DNA of 56,676 bases from Defluviitaleaceae bacterium (GCA_009779835.1 WRBD01000016.1:1-56676), one strand, 5' to 3'; shown: positions 1-10,241, counted from the stretch's first letter. The notes: a model not told the origin generated them from the letters alone. Made by a program: numbers and translations.

Positions 1-120
1 GTGTCAAAAATAACATCGTTTTTGTAAGAGTATTGACGCAAATCAAATAAATTAAACGCTCGGATAAATAGTTTTCATGTCGATTTGTGCCTGAGCGTAG
101 CGAAAGGAATGTTGGTTATT

Positions 121-1635
121 ATGAACAATCGAAAAGACGCTGTTTACGCAAGGCAATCAATTGATAAGAAAGACAGTATCAGCATTGAAAGCCAAATCGA
201 TTTTTGTAAGTACGAATTAAAGGGTGGAAATTGCAAAGAATATACCGACAAAGGCTACAGCGGGAAAAACACAGACCGCCCACGCTTCAAAGAGCTTGTG
301 AGGGATATTGAGCAAGGTTTGATTAAAAGGGTTATTGTCTACAAACTCGATAGAATAAGCCGCTCGATAATTGACTTTGCAAGCATGATGGAGTTGTTCA
401 ATCGGTATAAGGTAGAATTTGTTTCTTCGACTGAAAAATTCGATACTTCTACACCAATGGGACGGGCAATGCTGAACATATGTATAGTTTTGGCACAACT
501 GGAACGCGAAACAATTCAGAAGCGCGTAACAGATGCTTACTACTCCCGTTGCCAAAAAGGTATTAAAATGGGAGGGAAAACCCCATATGGTTACAAATTA
601 GCATCTACCGTAATAGACGGCGTAAACACAAAAATGTTAGTTGCAGACCCCGAAACGGCAAACCATGTTCGTCTTATGTTTGAAATGTATGCACAGCCGA
701 ATGTGTGCGTTAGAGATATTACCCGGTATTTTTCAAATCAGGGCATAACTGTTAATGGCAAAGATATGTATCGGGGTACGGCAACAGTCATTTTGAAAAA
801 TCCCATTTACGCTAAATCCGACTTGGAATTGTACGAATTTTTCAAAACACAAGGCGCGGTCATCACAAACGACGCGGCAGACTTTAACGGTATAAACGGT
901 TGTTATCTTTATCGGGGTCGTGACGTAATAGAAAGCAAAAAAACTTATCTTAAAGGTCAAATGCTTGTACTTGCGCCGCATGAAGGGCTTGTATCTTCGG
1001 AAACTTGGCTTGCCGTTCGTAAAAGGTTTTTAGGTAATGAAACTTTTGGAGGTAAGCGAAGGTCAAAATCCACATGGCTTGCCGGAAAAATCAAGTGCGG
1101 TCGGTGTGGTAAAGCACTTGTAGGTGTACACGGCAACGGCTATTCGGAAACTTTATACTTTCGTTGTCAGAAACGTGTCCAAAACAAAAGTTGTAAAGGT
1201 TGCGGAACGATACGAGTACGGGATTTAGAACAATTCATTTACGGCGAAATGCTGAAAAAAATGGGCGAGTTTCAAACCCTTACAGGTGGCAATCCCATGA
1301 AAACCAATCCCAAGCTAACCGCGTTGAATGTTGAACCTACACAAGTGGAAACCAAAATTGAAAAACTACTTGAAACCTTAACAGGTGCAAGCCCAACGCT
1401 CTTATCCTACGCCAACGGCAAAATTGAAGAACTGGACACAAGGCGGCAAGGATTGATGAAAGCCATAGCAGACATGAGCGCGGAAGTGGTATCGCAGGAA
1501 AAAATAACCCGTATAACCGACCACTTGGACAATTGGGATACTGCCACCCTAGAAGATAGACGGCTTGTGGTGGACGGTCTTATGACAAAAATCCGCGCTA
1601 CAAGTGAAAATGTCCAGATTGAATGGATAATCTGA
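121..1635 (+). CDS. Large serine recombinase (resolvase/invertase-type integrase)
   Basis: Site-specific DNA recombinase that would cut and rejoin att-like sites through a serine-phosphotyrosine-free, 5'-phosphoserine link. Seen: N-terminal resolvase domain with the nucleophile in YARQS (Ser13 from this start) and the helix motif YKLDRISRS; then a Recombinase domain around GKTPYGYKL; then a zinc-ribbon-like segment with CGRCGK and later cysteines near residues 335-370; then a C-terminal coiled-coil-like tail. At 504 residues it is in the usual size range for large serine recombinases. The ATG at 121 follows AAAGGA at 103-108; an in-frame TTG at 85 is possible but has no good ribosome site. 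It lies beside a ROCO gene and repeats, which fits an accessory region. No paired att sites were identified, so whether it integrates an element or inverts DNA is unknown. Confidence 0.93.
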   Translation: MNNRKDAVYARQSIDKKDSISIESQIDFCKYELKGGNCKEYTDKGYSGKNTDRPRFKELVRDIEQGLIKRVIVYKLDRISRSIIDFASMMELFNRYKVEFVSSTEKFDTSTPMGRAMLNICIVLAQLERETIQKRVTDAYYSRCQKGIKMGGKTPYGYKLASTVIDGVNTKMLVADPETANHVRLMFEMYAQPNVCVRDITRYFSNQGITVNGKDMYRGTATVILKNPIYAKSDLELYEFFKTQGAVITNDAADFNGINGCYLYRGRDVIESKKTYLKGQMLVLAPHEGLVSSETWLAVRKRFLGNETFGGKRRSKSTWLAGKIKCGRCGKALVGVHGNGYSETLYFRCQKRVQNKSCKGCGTIRVRDLEQFIYGEMLKKMGEFQTLTGGNPMKTNPKLTALNVEPTQVETKIEKLLETLTGASPTLLSYANGKIEELDTRRQGLMKAIADMSAEVVSQEKITRITDHLDNWDTATLEDRRLVVDGLMTKIRATSENVQIEWII

Positions 1636-1704
1636 ACATTCTAGGGTTTATGTTATACATTTTTATGTTGTTGTACATTGTATACAGTGCTACACTAAGG
1701 TTGC

Positions 1705-1802
1705 GTAGTGGCAGGCTTAGCCTGTGGGTGTGGTGATGCTCTAAATCCCTACACTCTCCGCTGGGTGCTCGAACACCTTCGCGGTCACTACTCCTTTTTT
1801 GT
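1705..1802 (+). ncRNA. Possible structured RNA ending in a U-run
   Basis: Stretch between the recombinase and the ROCO gene with no ORF. Seen: an outer pairing of GTAGTG (1705-1710) with CACTAC (1786-1791); an inner hairpin CAGGC-TTA-GCCTG at 1712-1724; a second inner hairpin GGTG-CTCGAA-CACC at 1764-1777; then TCC and six or more T residues from 1795. The layout is that of a branched RNA closed by a short stem and followed by a terminator-like U-run. It could simply be the recombinase terminator, part of a recombination site, or a small RNA. No known Rfam-type family was recognised. A tRNA is not supported, because the T-arm-like hairpin has a six-base loop and no acceptor stem was found. 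Confidence 0.3.
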
Positions 1803-1855
1803 TACCCGCAGATAATAACATACTTTTACATATGAATGCAAATTTCTTTTTGCTG

Positions 1856-1884
1856 TTGAAAAAAAATGGGAAAGCAGGTACATT
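1856..1884 (+). promoter_or_regulatory. Predicted sigma-A promoter for the ROCO gene
   Basis: TTGAAA at 1856-1861, a 17-base spacer, and TACATT at 1879-1884, placed about 50 bases before the GTG start at 1935. It suggests the ROCO gene is expressed independently of the recombinase. Prediction from consensus only. Confidence 0.4.
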
Positions 1885-1934
1885 ATGTATGCAATAGGTT
1901 GACGAATTTTGCAGAAAAATAGGAGGATGAGGTT

Positions 1935-4118
1935 GTGGATAGAAAAAAATTCAAACAGCTTGTTGAAGAAAAACTCGAGAATTTATCCCGTGATGATTGT
2001 ATGTTTTTTGCATGGCTTTGCGCGGTACGCGCCCTGCCGTTTTTATTTGGTGAAGGCACTCTTGAATATTGGGGGGAAAAGAAGCAAATTCACTTAATGT
2101 CAGTTCTGAAAGCGATAGATGTTTCCGCTGTAGTCAGGGGTAAAGTCACCGCCGCCAACGACGCTAACGCCGCCGCCTACGCCGCCTACGACGCTAACGA
2201 AGCCGCCGCCTACGCCGCTCGCACCGCCCGCGCCTGCGCCAACGCCGTCGCCTACACATACGCCGCCGCTCACGCCTACGCCGCCGCCGCCGCCACCCAC
2301 GCTGCCAACGCTGCCGACGCCGACGCCCGTGCCGCCCGCGCCGCCGTCTACGCCGCCGCCTTCGACACACCTTTCGGTGCCGCCGCCGCTTCTTTCGTTA
2401 GTTATGATTCTTATCATTCAAGAATTCAAATGGAGTCTGTCATATTTCAAGATTTAGATAATTTGATTTCGGGCCGGCGTGGCTTTGAAGATAACATATC
2501 TTTATATGGGGAATGCCGGAATAATCTCCAAAGTTATTTACGCTCTAATGAAATGGGCTGTGCTTATTGGGCTGATTGGTATGCCCGCTTATTTGAAAAT
2601 AAATTTATCCTCACGGAAGCTGAAAAAGAAGAAATATGTTTACGACTTAAAGTTCCGGGTGAAACTTTTCAACAAGGCGCAAAAGCCGTTGCGGATTATA
2701 TGCAACGCATGAAAAATCAAGGTGTAGAATATATTCAACGGGAAACCCGGCTAATAATTTTGGGTTCCGCCGGGGCGGGAAAGACTTCTTTGGTGTGGAA
2801 GTTAGAAGGAAAGGAAGACCTCCCCGCTCCGGGAGATACCACATACGGGGTTGATACCTCTGTAAAATTAAATTTTAACAGCACAAAAACCCATGTTTGG
2901 GATTTTGGGGGGCAAGTCATTTATCACGCTTCCCATAAATGTTTTATGTCCGCCAACTGTGTATATGTACTTGTGGTAAATGCCCGAACCGCGGAAGAAC
3001 GTGATATTGCCCGCATGAAATATTGGCTGGATACCGTACGCATCTACTCGGACGATAAAGCTAAGGTGTTCATTGTTATAAATGAATCCGACAAACGCCC
3101 GCAAAATCATGAAGACTTTGGTGGGTTAAGAAAAGAATATGAACATTTAGTGCAAGAAATTGCTTGTTTTGATATTGGAGCGGATAAAAAAGCGTTAGCT
3201 GATTTCAAAGATAGTCTGTCCGCTTATATACAAGAAGTAGGGCATAAAGCTTTTGGTAAAAAAGATGATTGCGCCATGAAAAAAATTATCGCTCTCTTTG
3301 AAAAAGGTAATAAAATCATCCCGGCGGAAAATTTAAAAGATATTCTGCATTCCTGCGAATTTAATACAGAAGAAGAGCAATCTGTTGTGAAAACATTATT
3401 TCATGAATTAGGGATTGCGCTGTCTTATGACTTCATGGAAGATTTTATACTTGACCCTGAATGGATTAGCCGCGGGGTATATAAGGTCATAGATTATTTG
3501 CATAAAAATCAAACTCCTTTAATTAGTTATGATGAGCTGGATTCTGTTTTTGCCGGTGAAACCAACGATTACCCAAAGGAAAAGCAAAAACATATACCGG
3601 ATTTAATGGCGTATCACAAAATAGGCTGGTTAAGCAAAGATGATAACGATAAGCCTAACGGGCTTATTGTGCCCTGTACCGCGCCCCTGTTAAAGCCGGC
3701 TTATGCCGTTGTTAACGCTGAACCCGGCGGTCTTATGTTAAGGATAAACAGGGATGATATACAGGAACTTCCGGGTGATTTCTTCTATCGTTATATGTGC
3801 GAAAATCAGGGTAAAATAAAGAAAACAGATCATGGCAAATGGATGTTCTGGCAAACTGGAATGATTCTGTCGGACGGGCGAACCAACGCGCTTGTAGAAC
3901 TTATTGAAAACAGAGGAATTGATATTACTGTTTGGGGTGAAGACAAACAGGATTATTACGATAAGCTGGAATACCGCGCCGAAACACTTATCAATGATTA
4001 TCCCTTTACTATAGCGGAAAAGTTTACGAGACTGAGGCAGGACATGACTATAACCACCATTGCGTTATCACTTAAAGTTGCATCTATTGTCCAAGAAATA
4101 ATAGGAATATTTACGTAA
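1935..4118 (+). CDS. ROCO-type GTPase (Roc-COR) with alanine-rich N-terminal repeat region
   Basis: 727-residue protein. The start is GTG at 1935, with AGGAGG at 1921-1926 eight bases upstream. Seen, in order: residues 1-70, a hydrophobic/charged module containing FAWLCAVRALPFL and LEYWG; residues about 73-153, a tract that is mostly alanine with interspersed Tyr, Asn, Asp and Arg; residues 160-270, helical; then a Ras-of-complex GTPase domain with Walker A GSAGAGKTS (277-285), G3 DFGGQ (323-327) and a G4-like NESD (383-386, where NKxD is usual); then a region fitting COR (about 430-640) and a C-terminal segment ending in a hydrophobic helix. ROCO proteins are GTP-regulated dimers. In bacteria they usually carry leucine-rich repeats, which are absent here, so the N-terminal region is the likely sensor or partner-binding part (inference). 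A role in immunity or signalling is suggested only by the recombinase-linked context. Confidence 0.85.
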   Translation: MDRKKFKQLVEEKLENLSRDDCMFFAWLCAVRALPFLFGEGTLEYWGEKKQIHLMSVLKAIDVSAVVRGKVTAANDANAAAYAAYDANEAAAYAARTARACANAVAYTYAAAHAYAAAAATHAANAADADARAARAAVYAAAFDTPFGAAAASFVSYDSYHSRIQMESVIFQDLDNLISGRRGFEDNISLYGECRNNLQSYLRSNEMGCAYWADWYARLFENKFILTEAEKEEICLRLKVPGETFQQGAKAVADYMQRMKNQGVEYIQRETRLIILGSAGAGKTSLVWKLEGKEDLPAPGDTTYGVDTSVKLNFNSTKTHVWDFGGQVIYHASHKCFMSANCVYVLVVNARTAEERDIARMKYWLDTVRIYSDDKAKVFIVINESDKRPQNHEDFGGLRKEYEHLVQEIACFDIGADKKALADFKDSLSAYIQEVGHKAFGKKDDCAMKKIIALFEKGNKIIPAENLKDILHSCEFNTEEEQSVVKTLFHELGIALSYDFMEDFILDPEWISRGVYKVIDYLHKNQTPLISYDELDSVFAGETNDYPKEKQKHIPDLMAYHKIGWLSKDDNDKPNGLIVPCTAPLLKPAYAVVNAEPGGLMLRINRDDIQELPGDFFYRYMCENQGKIKKTDHGKWMFWQTGMILSDGRTNALVELIENRGIDITVWGEDKQDYYDKLEYRAETLINDYPFTIAEKFTRLRQDMTITTIALSLKVASIVQEIIGIFT
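2150..2395 (+). repeat. GC-rich GCC/GCN simple-sequence tract inside the ROCO gene
   Basis: About 245 bases dominated by GCC, GCT and CGC triplets with TAC, AAC and GAC between them. It is far richer in G+C than the rest of the gene and strongly C-over-G skewed on the coding strand. It encodes the alanine-rich tract of the ROCO protein. The near-repeats stay in one reading frame, so gain or loss of whole units would change length without breaking the gene. The skew also opens a long glycine-rich antisense ORF, which is a by-product. Confidence 0.8.
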
Positions 4119-4160
4119 GCGGTAATCTTTCAAGCCGTGTGGCGACAGGTATTACAAACA

Positions 4161-4454
4161 ACAATAAAAGGCTTCCTTGCCGTGGTTCATTCCGGGACGG
4201 CAAGGTAAGCCTTTTGGTACCTTGTTTTTCCTATTTGATTGTAGTGCTCACAAATACCTTGTACAGAGTGTCTTTACAGCCAAGTGGTTCCAATATAAGT
4301 GAACAGCGGTGAAACTGTCGAGATGACCATCTCTTTCAGGAATAAACGCCCCTTGCGCCACCCGCGCGGTGGATATGTGGGGCAATTAAATGCGGTGCGT
4401 TTATTCCCTGCGTGCAATATATCCGAAATAAATTTCGATGTCAAGTGTTTTTTT
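4161..4454 (-). repeat. ~294 bp structured repeat, copy A
   Basis: Read on the minus strand, this stretch matches 53468-53760 closely, including a block of about 80 bases with no difference. The other copy is on the plus strand, so the two are inverted. Internal structure on the repeat's own strand: an 11-base arm pair GGAATAAACGC / GCGTTTATTCC (plus-strand positions 4397-4407 and 4339-4349), hairpins CCACC-GCGCG-GGTGG and GAGAT-GGTC-ATCTC, a pairing ACAG/CTGT, and a terminal GC-rich hairpin with T-runs. It begins just after the lipoprotein gene stop (4497) in the same direction, as copy B follows its gene. It could be a MITE-like element or a mobile structured RNA. No transposase or clear target duplication was seen. 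Confidence 0.85.
4166..4215. terminator. Bidirectional hairpin terminator within repeat copy A
   Basis: AAAAGGCTT-C-CTTGCCGT on the left pairs with ACGGCAAG-GT-AAGCCTTTT on the right, around a loop of about 15 bases, with A-runs and T-runs on the outer sides. It could end transcription of the ROCO gene from one side and of the lipoprotein gene from the other. Confidence 0.65.
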
Positions 4455-4496
4455 ACATATTGGTGTGTCAAATTAAATATTCTATCGGCAGTTAGC

Positions 4497-5177
4497 TTAT
4501 CTTCTTCTCCAAGTACCACTGTCGCCGTCTTGGTCGGTTATGGTTATCATGTCACCTTCTATTAAGTACGAGAATTCATAAGTACCCGATTGTTCACCAT
4601 CTACGCTCATACGGTTGTTTTCAAATACTGTGTATCTGCCGGATTCGTTAAAGGCGTATTCAATTACTCTGCCGTCTGCGAAAAATTCAATGTCGCCGTC
4701 GTTTGTGAAGTAGTAGATATATCTGCCCGATACATATTCCCATCTTCCGATAAGAGAACTGTCTTCAACAACGACATTGTTATTTACGGTGCCGGCTCTT
4801 CTCCACGTACCTCTGTCGCCGTCGTGGTCGGTTATTGTTAGCATGTCGCCCGAAATTGAGTACGTAAATTCATGAGTACCGGTCTGTTCGCCTTCTACAC
4901 TCATTCGACCATCGCCTATTATCGTATATCTTCCGGGTTCGCCATAAGCGTATTCAATTACTCTGCCGTATGCGAAAAATTCAATGTCGCCGTCGTTTGC
5001 GAAATAGTGAATAAATACGCCCGATACATATTCCCATCTGCCGACAAGGGAATTGTTATCACCGCTTTGTTCGGGAACGACGCTTGAAGGATTGCTGACG
5101 TCATCTACAATACGGCACGCGCTCATTAAAATACAAATCAATGCAACCATCCCGATAAGTACAAAAACTTTTTTCAT
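4497..5177 (-). CDS. Lipoprotein with two tandem lipocalin-like (DUF5640-like) domains
   Basis: 226-residue predicted surface lipoprotein of unknown role. The start at 5177 is chosen because GGAGG (5183-5187) lies five bases upstream and a signal peptide starts there (MKKVFVLIGMV, lipobox LMSAC). The mature part has two near-identical copies of about 80 residues, each running from L(V/I)GRWEYVSG to DxGTWRR, with shared motifs DGDIEFFA, GRVIEYA and TITDxDGD. Such short beta-rich units are seen in Firmicutes surface lipoproteins of the lipocalin-like type; the exact family label is an inference. The duplication is recent-looking at both protein and DNA level. Repeat copy A follows directly downstream. 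The gene at 52911 carries a looser version of the same kind of domain and is followed by repeat copy B. Confidence 0.75.
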   Translation of the reverse strand: MKKVFVLIGMVALICILMSACRIVDDVSNPSSVVPEQSGDNNSLVGRWEYVSGVFIHYFANDGDIEFFAYGRVIEYAYGEPGRYTIIGDGRMSVEGEQTGTHEFTYSISGDMLTITDHDGDRGTWRRAGTVNNNVVVEDSSLIGRWEYVSGRYIYYFTNDGDIEFFADGRVIEYAFNESGRYTVFENNRMSVDGEQSGTYEFSYLIEGDMITITDQDGDSGTWRRR

Positions 5178-5302
5178 TTTTACCTCCATAAAGTTTATTT
5201 GCTTCATGAATTATATCATACTGTGTATTTTCCAACAATCAAAGGCAATCAAAAGCTTATGGTAAAAATAAACTTTATGTTGTGGTGCGATTACTTTACC
5301 CC

Positions 5303-5331
5303 TTGATAACCTTTTTGTGGAATGCTAGAAT
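5303..5331 (+). promoter_or_regulatory. Predicted sigma-A promoter of the glycolysis operon
   Basis: TTGATA at 5303-5308, a 17-base spacer, and TAGAAT at 5326-5331, about 40 bases before the pgk start. Each box is one base from consensus. No CggR-type operator was recognised. Confidence 0.6.
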
Positions 5332-5371
5332 AATTCTGAGAAAATATTCCGCAAGGGAAGGGAGTTATTTA

Positions 5372-6565
5372 ATGCTTAACAAAAAAAGTGTAAATGACAT
5401 TAATGTAAAAGGAAAACGGGTGCTGGTGCGCTGCGATTTCAACGTGCCGATTATTGATGGTAAAATAACGGATGAGAGTAGAATTTTAGGTGCATTGCCT
5501 ACGTTAAACAAATTAATCAAAGATGGCGGGCGATTGATTCTATGCTCGCACTTGGGTAAGCCGAAAGGACCGGATGCATCGGCATCGCTTGCGCCCGTTG
5601 CGGAAAGATTGAGCCAGCATTTGGGACAGACTGTGCAATTTTTGGACTGCGACTGCGTGATTTGTGACGATTGCCGAGAAAAAGTGGATGCGTTAAAAGA
5701 CGGCGAAGTCGCGCTTTTGCAAAATACACGTTTCCGCGCGGAGGAAAGCAAAAACGAGGACACGTTTTCAAAAGACCTCGCTTCGATTGCAGACGTTTAT
5801 ATAAATGATGCCTTTGGTTCGGCACACAGGGCGCATTGTTCCACCGTTGGTGTAACGAAGTTTGTTAATGAAACAGCGGTCGGTTATCTGATGGAAAAAG
5901 AGTTGAAATTTCTCGGAAACGCCATAGAAGAACCCGTTCGCCCGTTTGTAGCAATTCTTGGCGGTGCGAAAGTTTCCGATAAAATTCAAGTTATAAATAA
6001 ACTTTTAGACAAGGTAGACAAGCTGATTATCGGCGGCGGAATGGCTTATACATTCTTTGCGGCACAAGGTTACGGCGTTGGAACGTCACTTTTGGAAAAA
6101 GACAAAATTGATATTGCAAAAGAAACAATGGCGAAAGCAAAAGAAAAAGGCGTTGAGTTGCTTCTTCCCGTAGACACCGTTGTTGCAAAAGAATTCGCGA
6201 AAGACGCGGAATATAAGACCGTTCCGTCAAGCGGCATAGAAGACGACTATATGGGCTTGGATATCGGAGAAAAAACACGCGAGCTTTTCTCAAACGCAAT
6301 CAAGGAAGCAAAAACCGTAATTTGGAACGGGCCTATGGGTGTTTTCGAGTTCCCGAATTTCGCAAAAGGAACGCTTGCGCTTGCACAAACCCTTGCCAGC
6401 ATGGACGACGCAACCACGATTATTGGCGGCGGAGATAGTGCGGCGGCGGTAAATCAATTAGGTTATGGTGATAAAATGTCGCATATATCTACGGGCGGCG
6501 GTGCGTCGCTTGAATTCCTTGAAGGCAAGGAATTGCCCGGAGTTGTTGCTGTACAAGACAAGTAA
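5372..6565 (+). CDS. pgk: Phosphoglycerate kinase
   Basis: Cytosolic glycolytic enzyme: transfers phosphate from 1,3-bisphosphoglycerate to ADP, giving 3-phosphoglycerate and ATP. The 397 residues match the normal bacterial length. Seen: N-terminal substrate-binding motif RCDFNVP (20-26), the basic stretch around [10 protein letters not shown], the ATP-side motifs GGAKVSDKI and WNGPMGVFE, and the C-terminal GGGDSAAA. The ATG at 5372 follows a GGGAAGGGAG purine block. An upstream in-frame start at 5282 would add 30 unrelated residues and overlap the predicted promoter. First gene of pgk-tpiA-gpmI-eno; gap, which often precedes it, is not in this window. Confidence 0.98.
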   Translation: MLNKKSVNDINVKGKRVLVRCDFNVPIIDGKITDESRILGALPTLNKLIKDGGRLILCSHLGKPKGPDASASLAPVAERLSQHLGQTVQFLDCDCVICDDCREKVDALKDGEVALLQNTRFRAEESKNEDTFSKDLASIADVYINDAFGSAHRAHCSTVGVTKFVNETAVGYLMEKELKFLGNAIEEPVRPFVAILGGAKVSDKIQVINKLLDKVDKLIIGGGMAYTFFAAQGYGVGTSLLEKDKIDIAKETMAKAKEKGVELLLPVDTVVAKEFAKDAEYKTVPSSGIEDDYMGLDIGEKTRELFSNAIKEAKTVIWNGPMGVFEFPNFAKGTLALAQTLASMDDATTIIGGGDSAAAVNQLGYGDKMSHISTGGGASLEFLEGKELPGVVAVQDK

Positions 6566-6576
6566 GGGGGAGCGGT

Positions 6577-7326
6577 ATGAGAAAAAAAATGGTTGCAGGC
6601 AACTGGAAAATGAATCTTAGCTCCACAATAGCTGAAAAATTCACAAGAGAAATAAAAGATAAAATTGACACTGATGCCGTTGATGTCGTAATGTGCGTAC
6701 CTTTTGTTCATTTTAATATGATAAGTGAAATTCTCAAAGACACAAAAATAAAAGTCGGCGCACAAAATATGCATTACGCTGACGAAGGCGCGTACACAGG
6801 CGAAATTTCCGGCAGAATGCTTGCGGCAATGGGTGTGAAGCATGTAATAATCGGTCACAGCGAACGCCGTGAATATTTTCGCGAAACCGATACCGAAGTA
6901 AATTTAAAAGCCCTTAAAGCCCTGCAAAACAATTTAACCCCGATTATCTGCATTGGCGAAACATCGAAGCAACGCAAATCCGGGCGCACATTTAATATAA
7001 TCCGTAAGCAACTTGCGTTTGCAATCGACGAAATGTCGGCGGAAGATATTACTAAAGTCGTAATTGCATATGAGCCTATTTGGGCAATCGGCACGGGCGA
7101 AACAGCCACATCGGAACAAGCCGAAGAAGTTTGCGCATTAATTCGCAAGCAAATTAATACGCGTTTCGGGAATTGGTCTTCCGACAACGTGCGAATCCTT
7201 TACGGCGGAAGCGTCACCGAAGAAAATGCGAAAGAGCTTTTCACCATGCCGAACATAGACGGCGGTTTGGTTGGTGGCGCAAGCTTAAAGCCAAGCTTCG
7301 AGAATGTGGTGCATTATGACAGATAA
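6577..7326 (+). CDS. tpiA: Triosephosphate isomerase
   Basis: Interconverts dihydroxyacetone phosphate and glyceraldehyde 3-phosphate. 249 residues, standard length. Seen: AGNWKMN with Asn9 and Lys11, the catalytic His94 in IIGHSERR, the catalytic Glu166 in [11 protein letters not shown], and the phosphate-binding YGGSV and GGLVGGASL near the end. It starts 11 bases after pgk with AAGGGGGAG upstream. Its 3' end overlaps the gpmI start by 11 bases, so the two are probably translationally coupled. Confidence 0.98.
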   Translation: MRKKMVAGNWKMNLSSTIAEKFTREIKDKIDTDAVDVVMCVPFVHFNMISEILKDTKIKVGAQNMHYADEGAYTGEISGRMLAAMGVKHVIIGHSERREYFRETDTEVNLKALKALQNNLTPIICIGETSKQRKSGRTFNIIRKQLAFAIDEMSAEDITKVVIAYEPIWAIGTGETATSEQAEEVCALIRKQINTRFGNWSSDNVRILYGGSVTEENAKELFTMPNIDGGLVGGASLKPSFENVVHYDR

Positions 7327-8860
7327 AAAAGAAACCGTTGTCCTGATGATTCTTGACGGCTTCGGTATTAGTAACGAGAAAGAATCAAACGCGATTAACC
7401 TTGCGGAAACCCCGCATCTTGATTGGCTGATGGAAAAATATCCATGCGAAGAAGGCGCGGCCTCGGGATTAGACGTTGGCTTGCCCGACGGACAAATGGG
7501 AAATTCCGAAGTCGGTCATACAAACATTGGCGCGGGGCGCGTTGTTTATCAAGAACTTACGCGAATAGCCAAAGAAATCGCTGACGGCGATTTTTTTGAG
7601 AATGAAGTTTTAAAAGGCGCGGTAGAAAACGCAAAAACGAATAATACTGCGTTGCATTTGTATGGGCTTCTTTCCGACGGTGGCGTTCACAGTCACAATT
7701 CGCATTTGTATGCGCTTTTGGAAATGGCAAAACGTAGCGGATTAACGGATGTTTATATACACGCATTTCTTGACGGGCGCGATACTCCGCCCGCTTCCGG
7801 TTTCGATTATATAAAAGAACTTGAAGCGGAAATGAAAAAAATCGGTGCTGGGAAAATTGCTACTATTTCCGGGCGTTATTACGCGATGGACAGAGACAAC
7901 CGCTGGGAGCGCGTTCAGCTTGCATATGACGCGCTTGTCCAAGGCAAAGGAGCAACTGCCGCAACTGCAACTGAATGCATGGAAAAAACCTATGCCGCCG
8001 GTATAAATGATGAGTTTGTTGTGCCTACGATTATATTAAACGACGGCAAACCAACCGCAACAATCAAAGCAAAAGACTCTGTTATTTTTTACAATTTCCG
8101 CCCCGACAGAGCGAGGGAAATTACCCGTGCCTTTTGTGATGCGGATTTTGACGGTTTTACGCGCTCGGGCGGGTTGCTTCCTTTATACTACGTTTGCTTC
8201 ACTGAGTACGATACAACAATTTCAGGTAAACACGTTGCGTTTCACGCGCAGTCTATGGACAATGTTTTAGGAAAATATTTGGCAGACAAAGGGCTTACGC
8301 AGTTGCGTCTTGCCGAAACGGAAAAATACGCACATGTTACGTTTTTTTTCAACGGCGGAAACGAAGCTCCCTACGATGGCGAAGACAGAATTCTTGTGCC
8401 TTCGCCAAAGGTTGCCACATATGATTTAATGCCCGAAATGAGTGCGCCCGAAGTTGCGGATAAACTTGTTGAAGCAATCGAGTCGAATAAATATGACCTG
8501 ATTGTCGTAAATTTCGCAAACTGCGATATGGTCGGGCACACGGGCGTTATTCCCGCGGCGATTGAAGCGGTTCAAACGGTGGATTCCTGTGTGGCAAAGG
8601 CAATGGATGCGATGCTGAAAACAGACACACGCATGTTCCTTTGTGCTGACCACGGAAATGCCGATAAAATGCTTGACGAAACAACCGGCGGGCCTTTCAC
8701 CGCTCACACAACAAACCCTGTTCCGTTTGTGCTTTTCAACTGCGGTGACACAAAACTTTCACCCGGCGGTAGGCTGGCAGATATCGCGCCAACCCTGCTT
8801 GACTTGATGGGGCTTCCAAAGCCGCCGGAAATGACGGGGAAATCATTATTGGTAAAATAA
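7316..8860 (+). CDS. gpmI: 2,3-bisphosphoglycerate-independent phosphoglycerate mutase
   Basis: Mn-dependent mutase converting 3-phosphoglycerate to 2-phosphoglycerate through a phosphoserine. 514 residues, normal for iPGM. Seen: metal ligand motif LMILDGFG (Asp14), the phosphorylated Ser64 in MGNSEVGHTNIGAGR, the substrate loops HAFLDGRDTPP and YYAMDRDNRW, and the C-terminal metal motifs NFANCDMVGHTG and CADHGNAD. The start at 7316 is chosen by homology ([17 protein letters not shown]); 7304 adds only four residues. It overlaps tpiA and has no strong ribosome site of its own, which fits coupling. Confidence 0.97.
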   Translation: MTDKKETVVLMILDGFGISNEKESNAINLAETPHLDWLMEKYPCEEGAASGLDVGLPDGQMGNSEVGHTNIGAGRVVYQELTRIAKEIADGDFFENEVLKGAVENAKTNNTALHLYGLLSDGGVHSHNSHLYALLEMAKRSGLTDVYIHAFLDGRDTPPASGFDYIKELEAEMKKIGAGKIATISGRYYAMDRDNRWERVQLAYDALVQGKGATAATATECMEKTYAAGINDEFVVPTIILNDGKPTATIKAKDSVIFYNFRPDRAREITRAFCDADFDGFTRSGGLLPLYYVCFTEYDTTISGKHVAFHAQSMDNVLGKYLADKGLTQLRLAETEKYAHVTFFFNGGNEAPYDGEDRILVPSPKVATYDLMPEMSAPEVADKLVEAIESNKYDLIVVNFANCDMVGHTGVIPAAIEAVQTVDSCVAKAMDAMLKTDTRMFLCADHGNADKMLDETTGGPFTAHTTNPVPFVLFNCGDTKLSPGGRLADIAPTLLDLMGLPKPPEMTGKSLLVK

Positions 8861-8882
8861 AAATAATCCCAAGGAGGAATAA

Positions 8883-10235
<1,353 letters not shown>

Positions 10236-10241
10236 TAATAG

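Noticed and set aside
1705-1802. tRNA
   Set aside because: One hairpin resembles a T arm, but its loop has six bases and there is no acceptor stem or anticodon arm.
2100-2417. Glycine-rich antisense ORF opposite the ROCO gene
   Set aside because: It exists only because the alanine tract is C-rich on the coding strand; no ribosome site and no family.
4299-4565. ORF MNSGETVEMTISFRN in repeat copy A, also present at 53425-53622
   Set aside because: Conserved because the DNA repeat is conserved; no ribosome site, and each runs antisense to the repeat and into a neighbouring gene.
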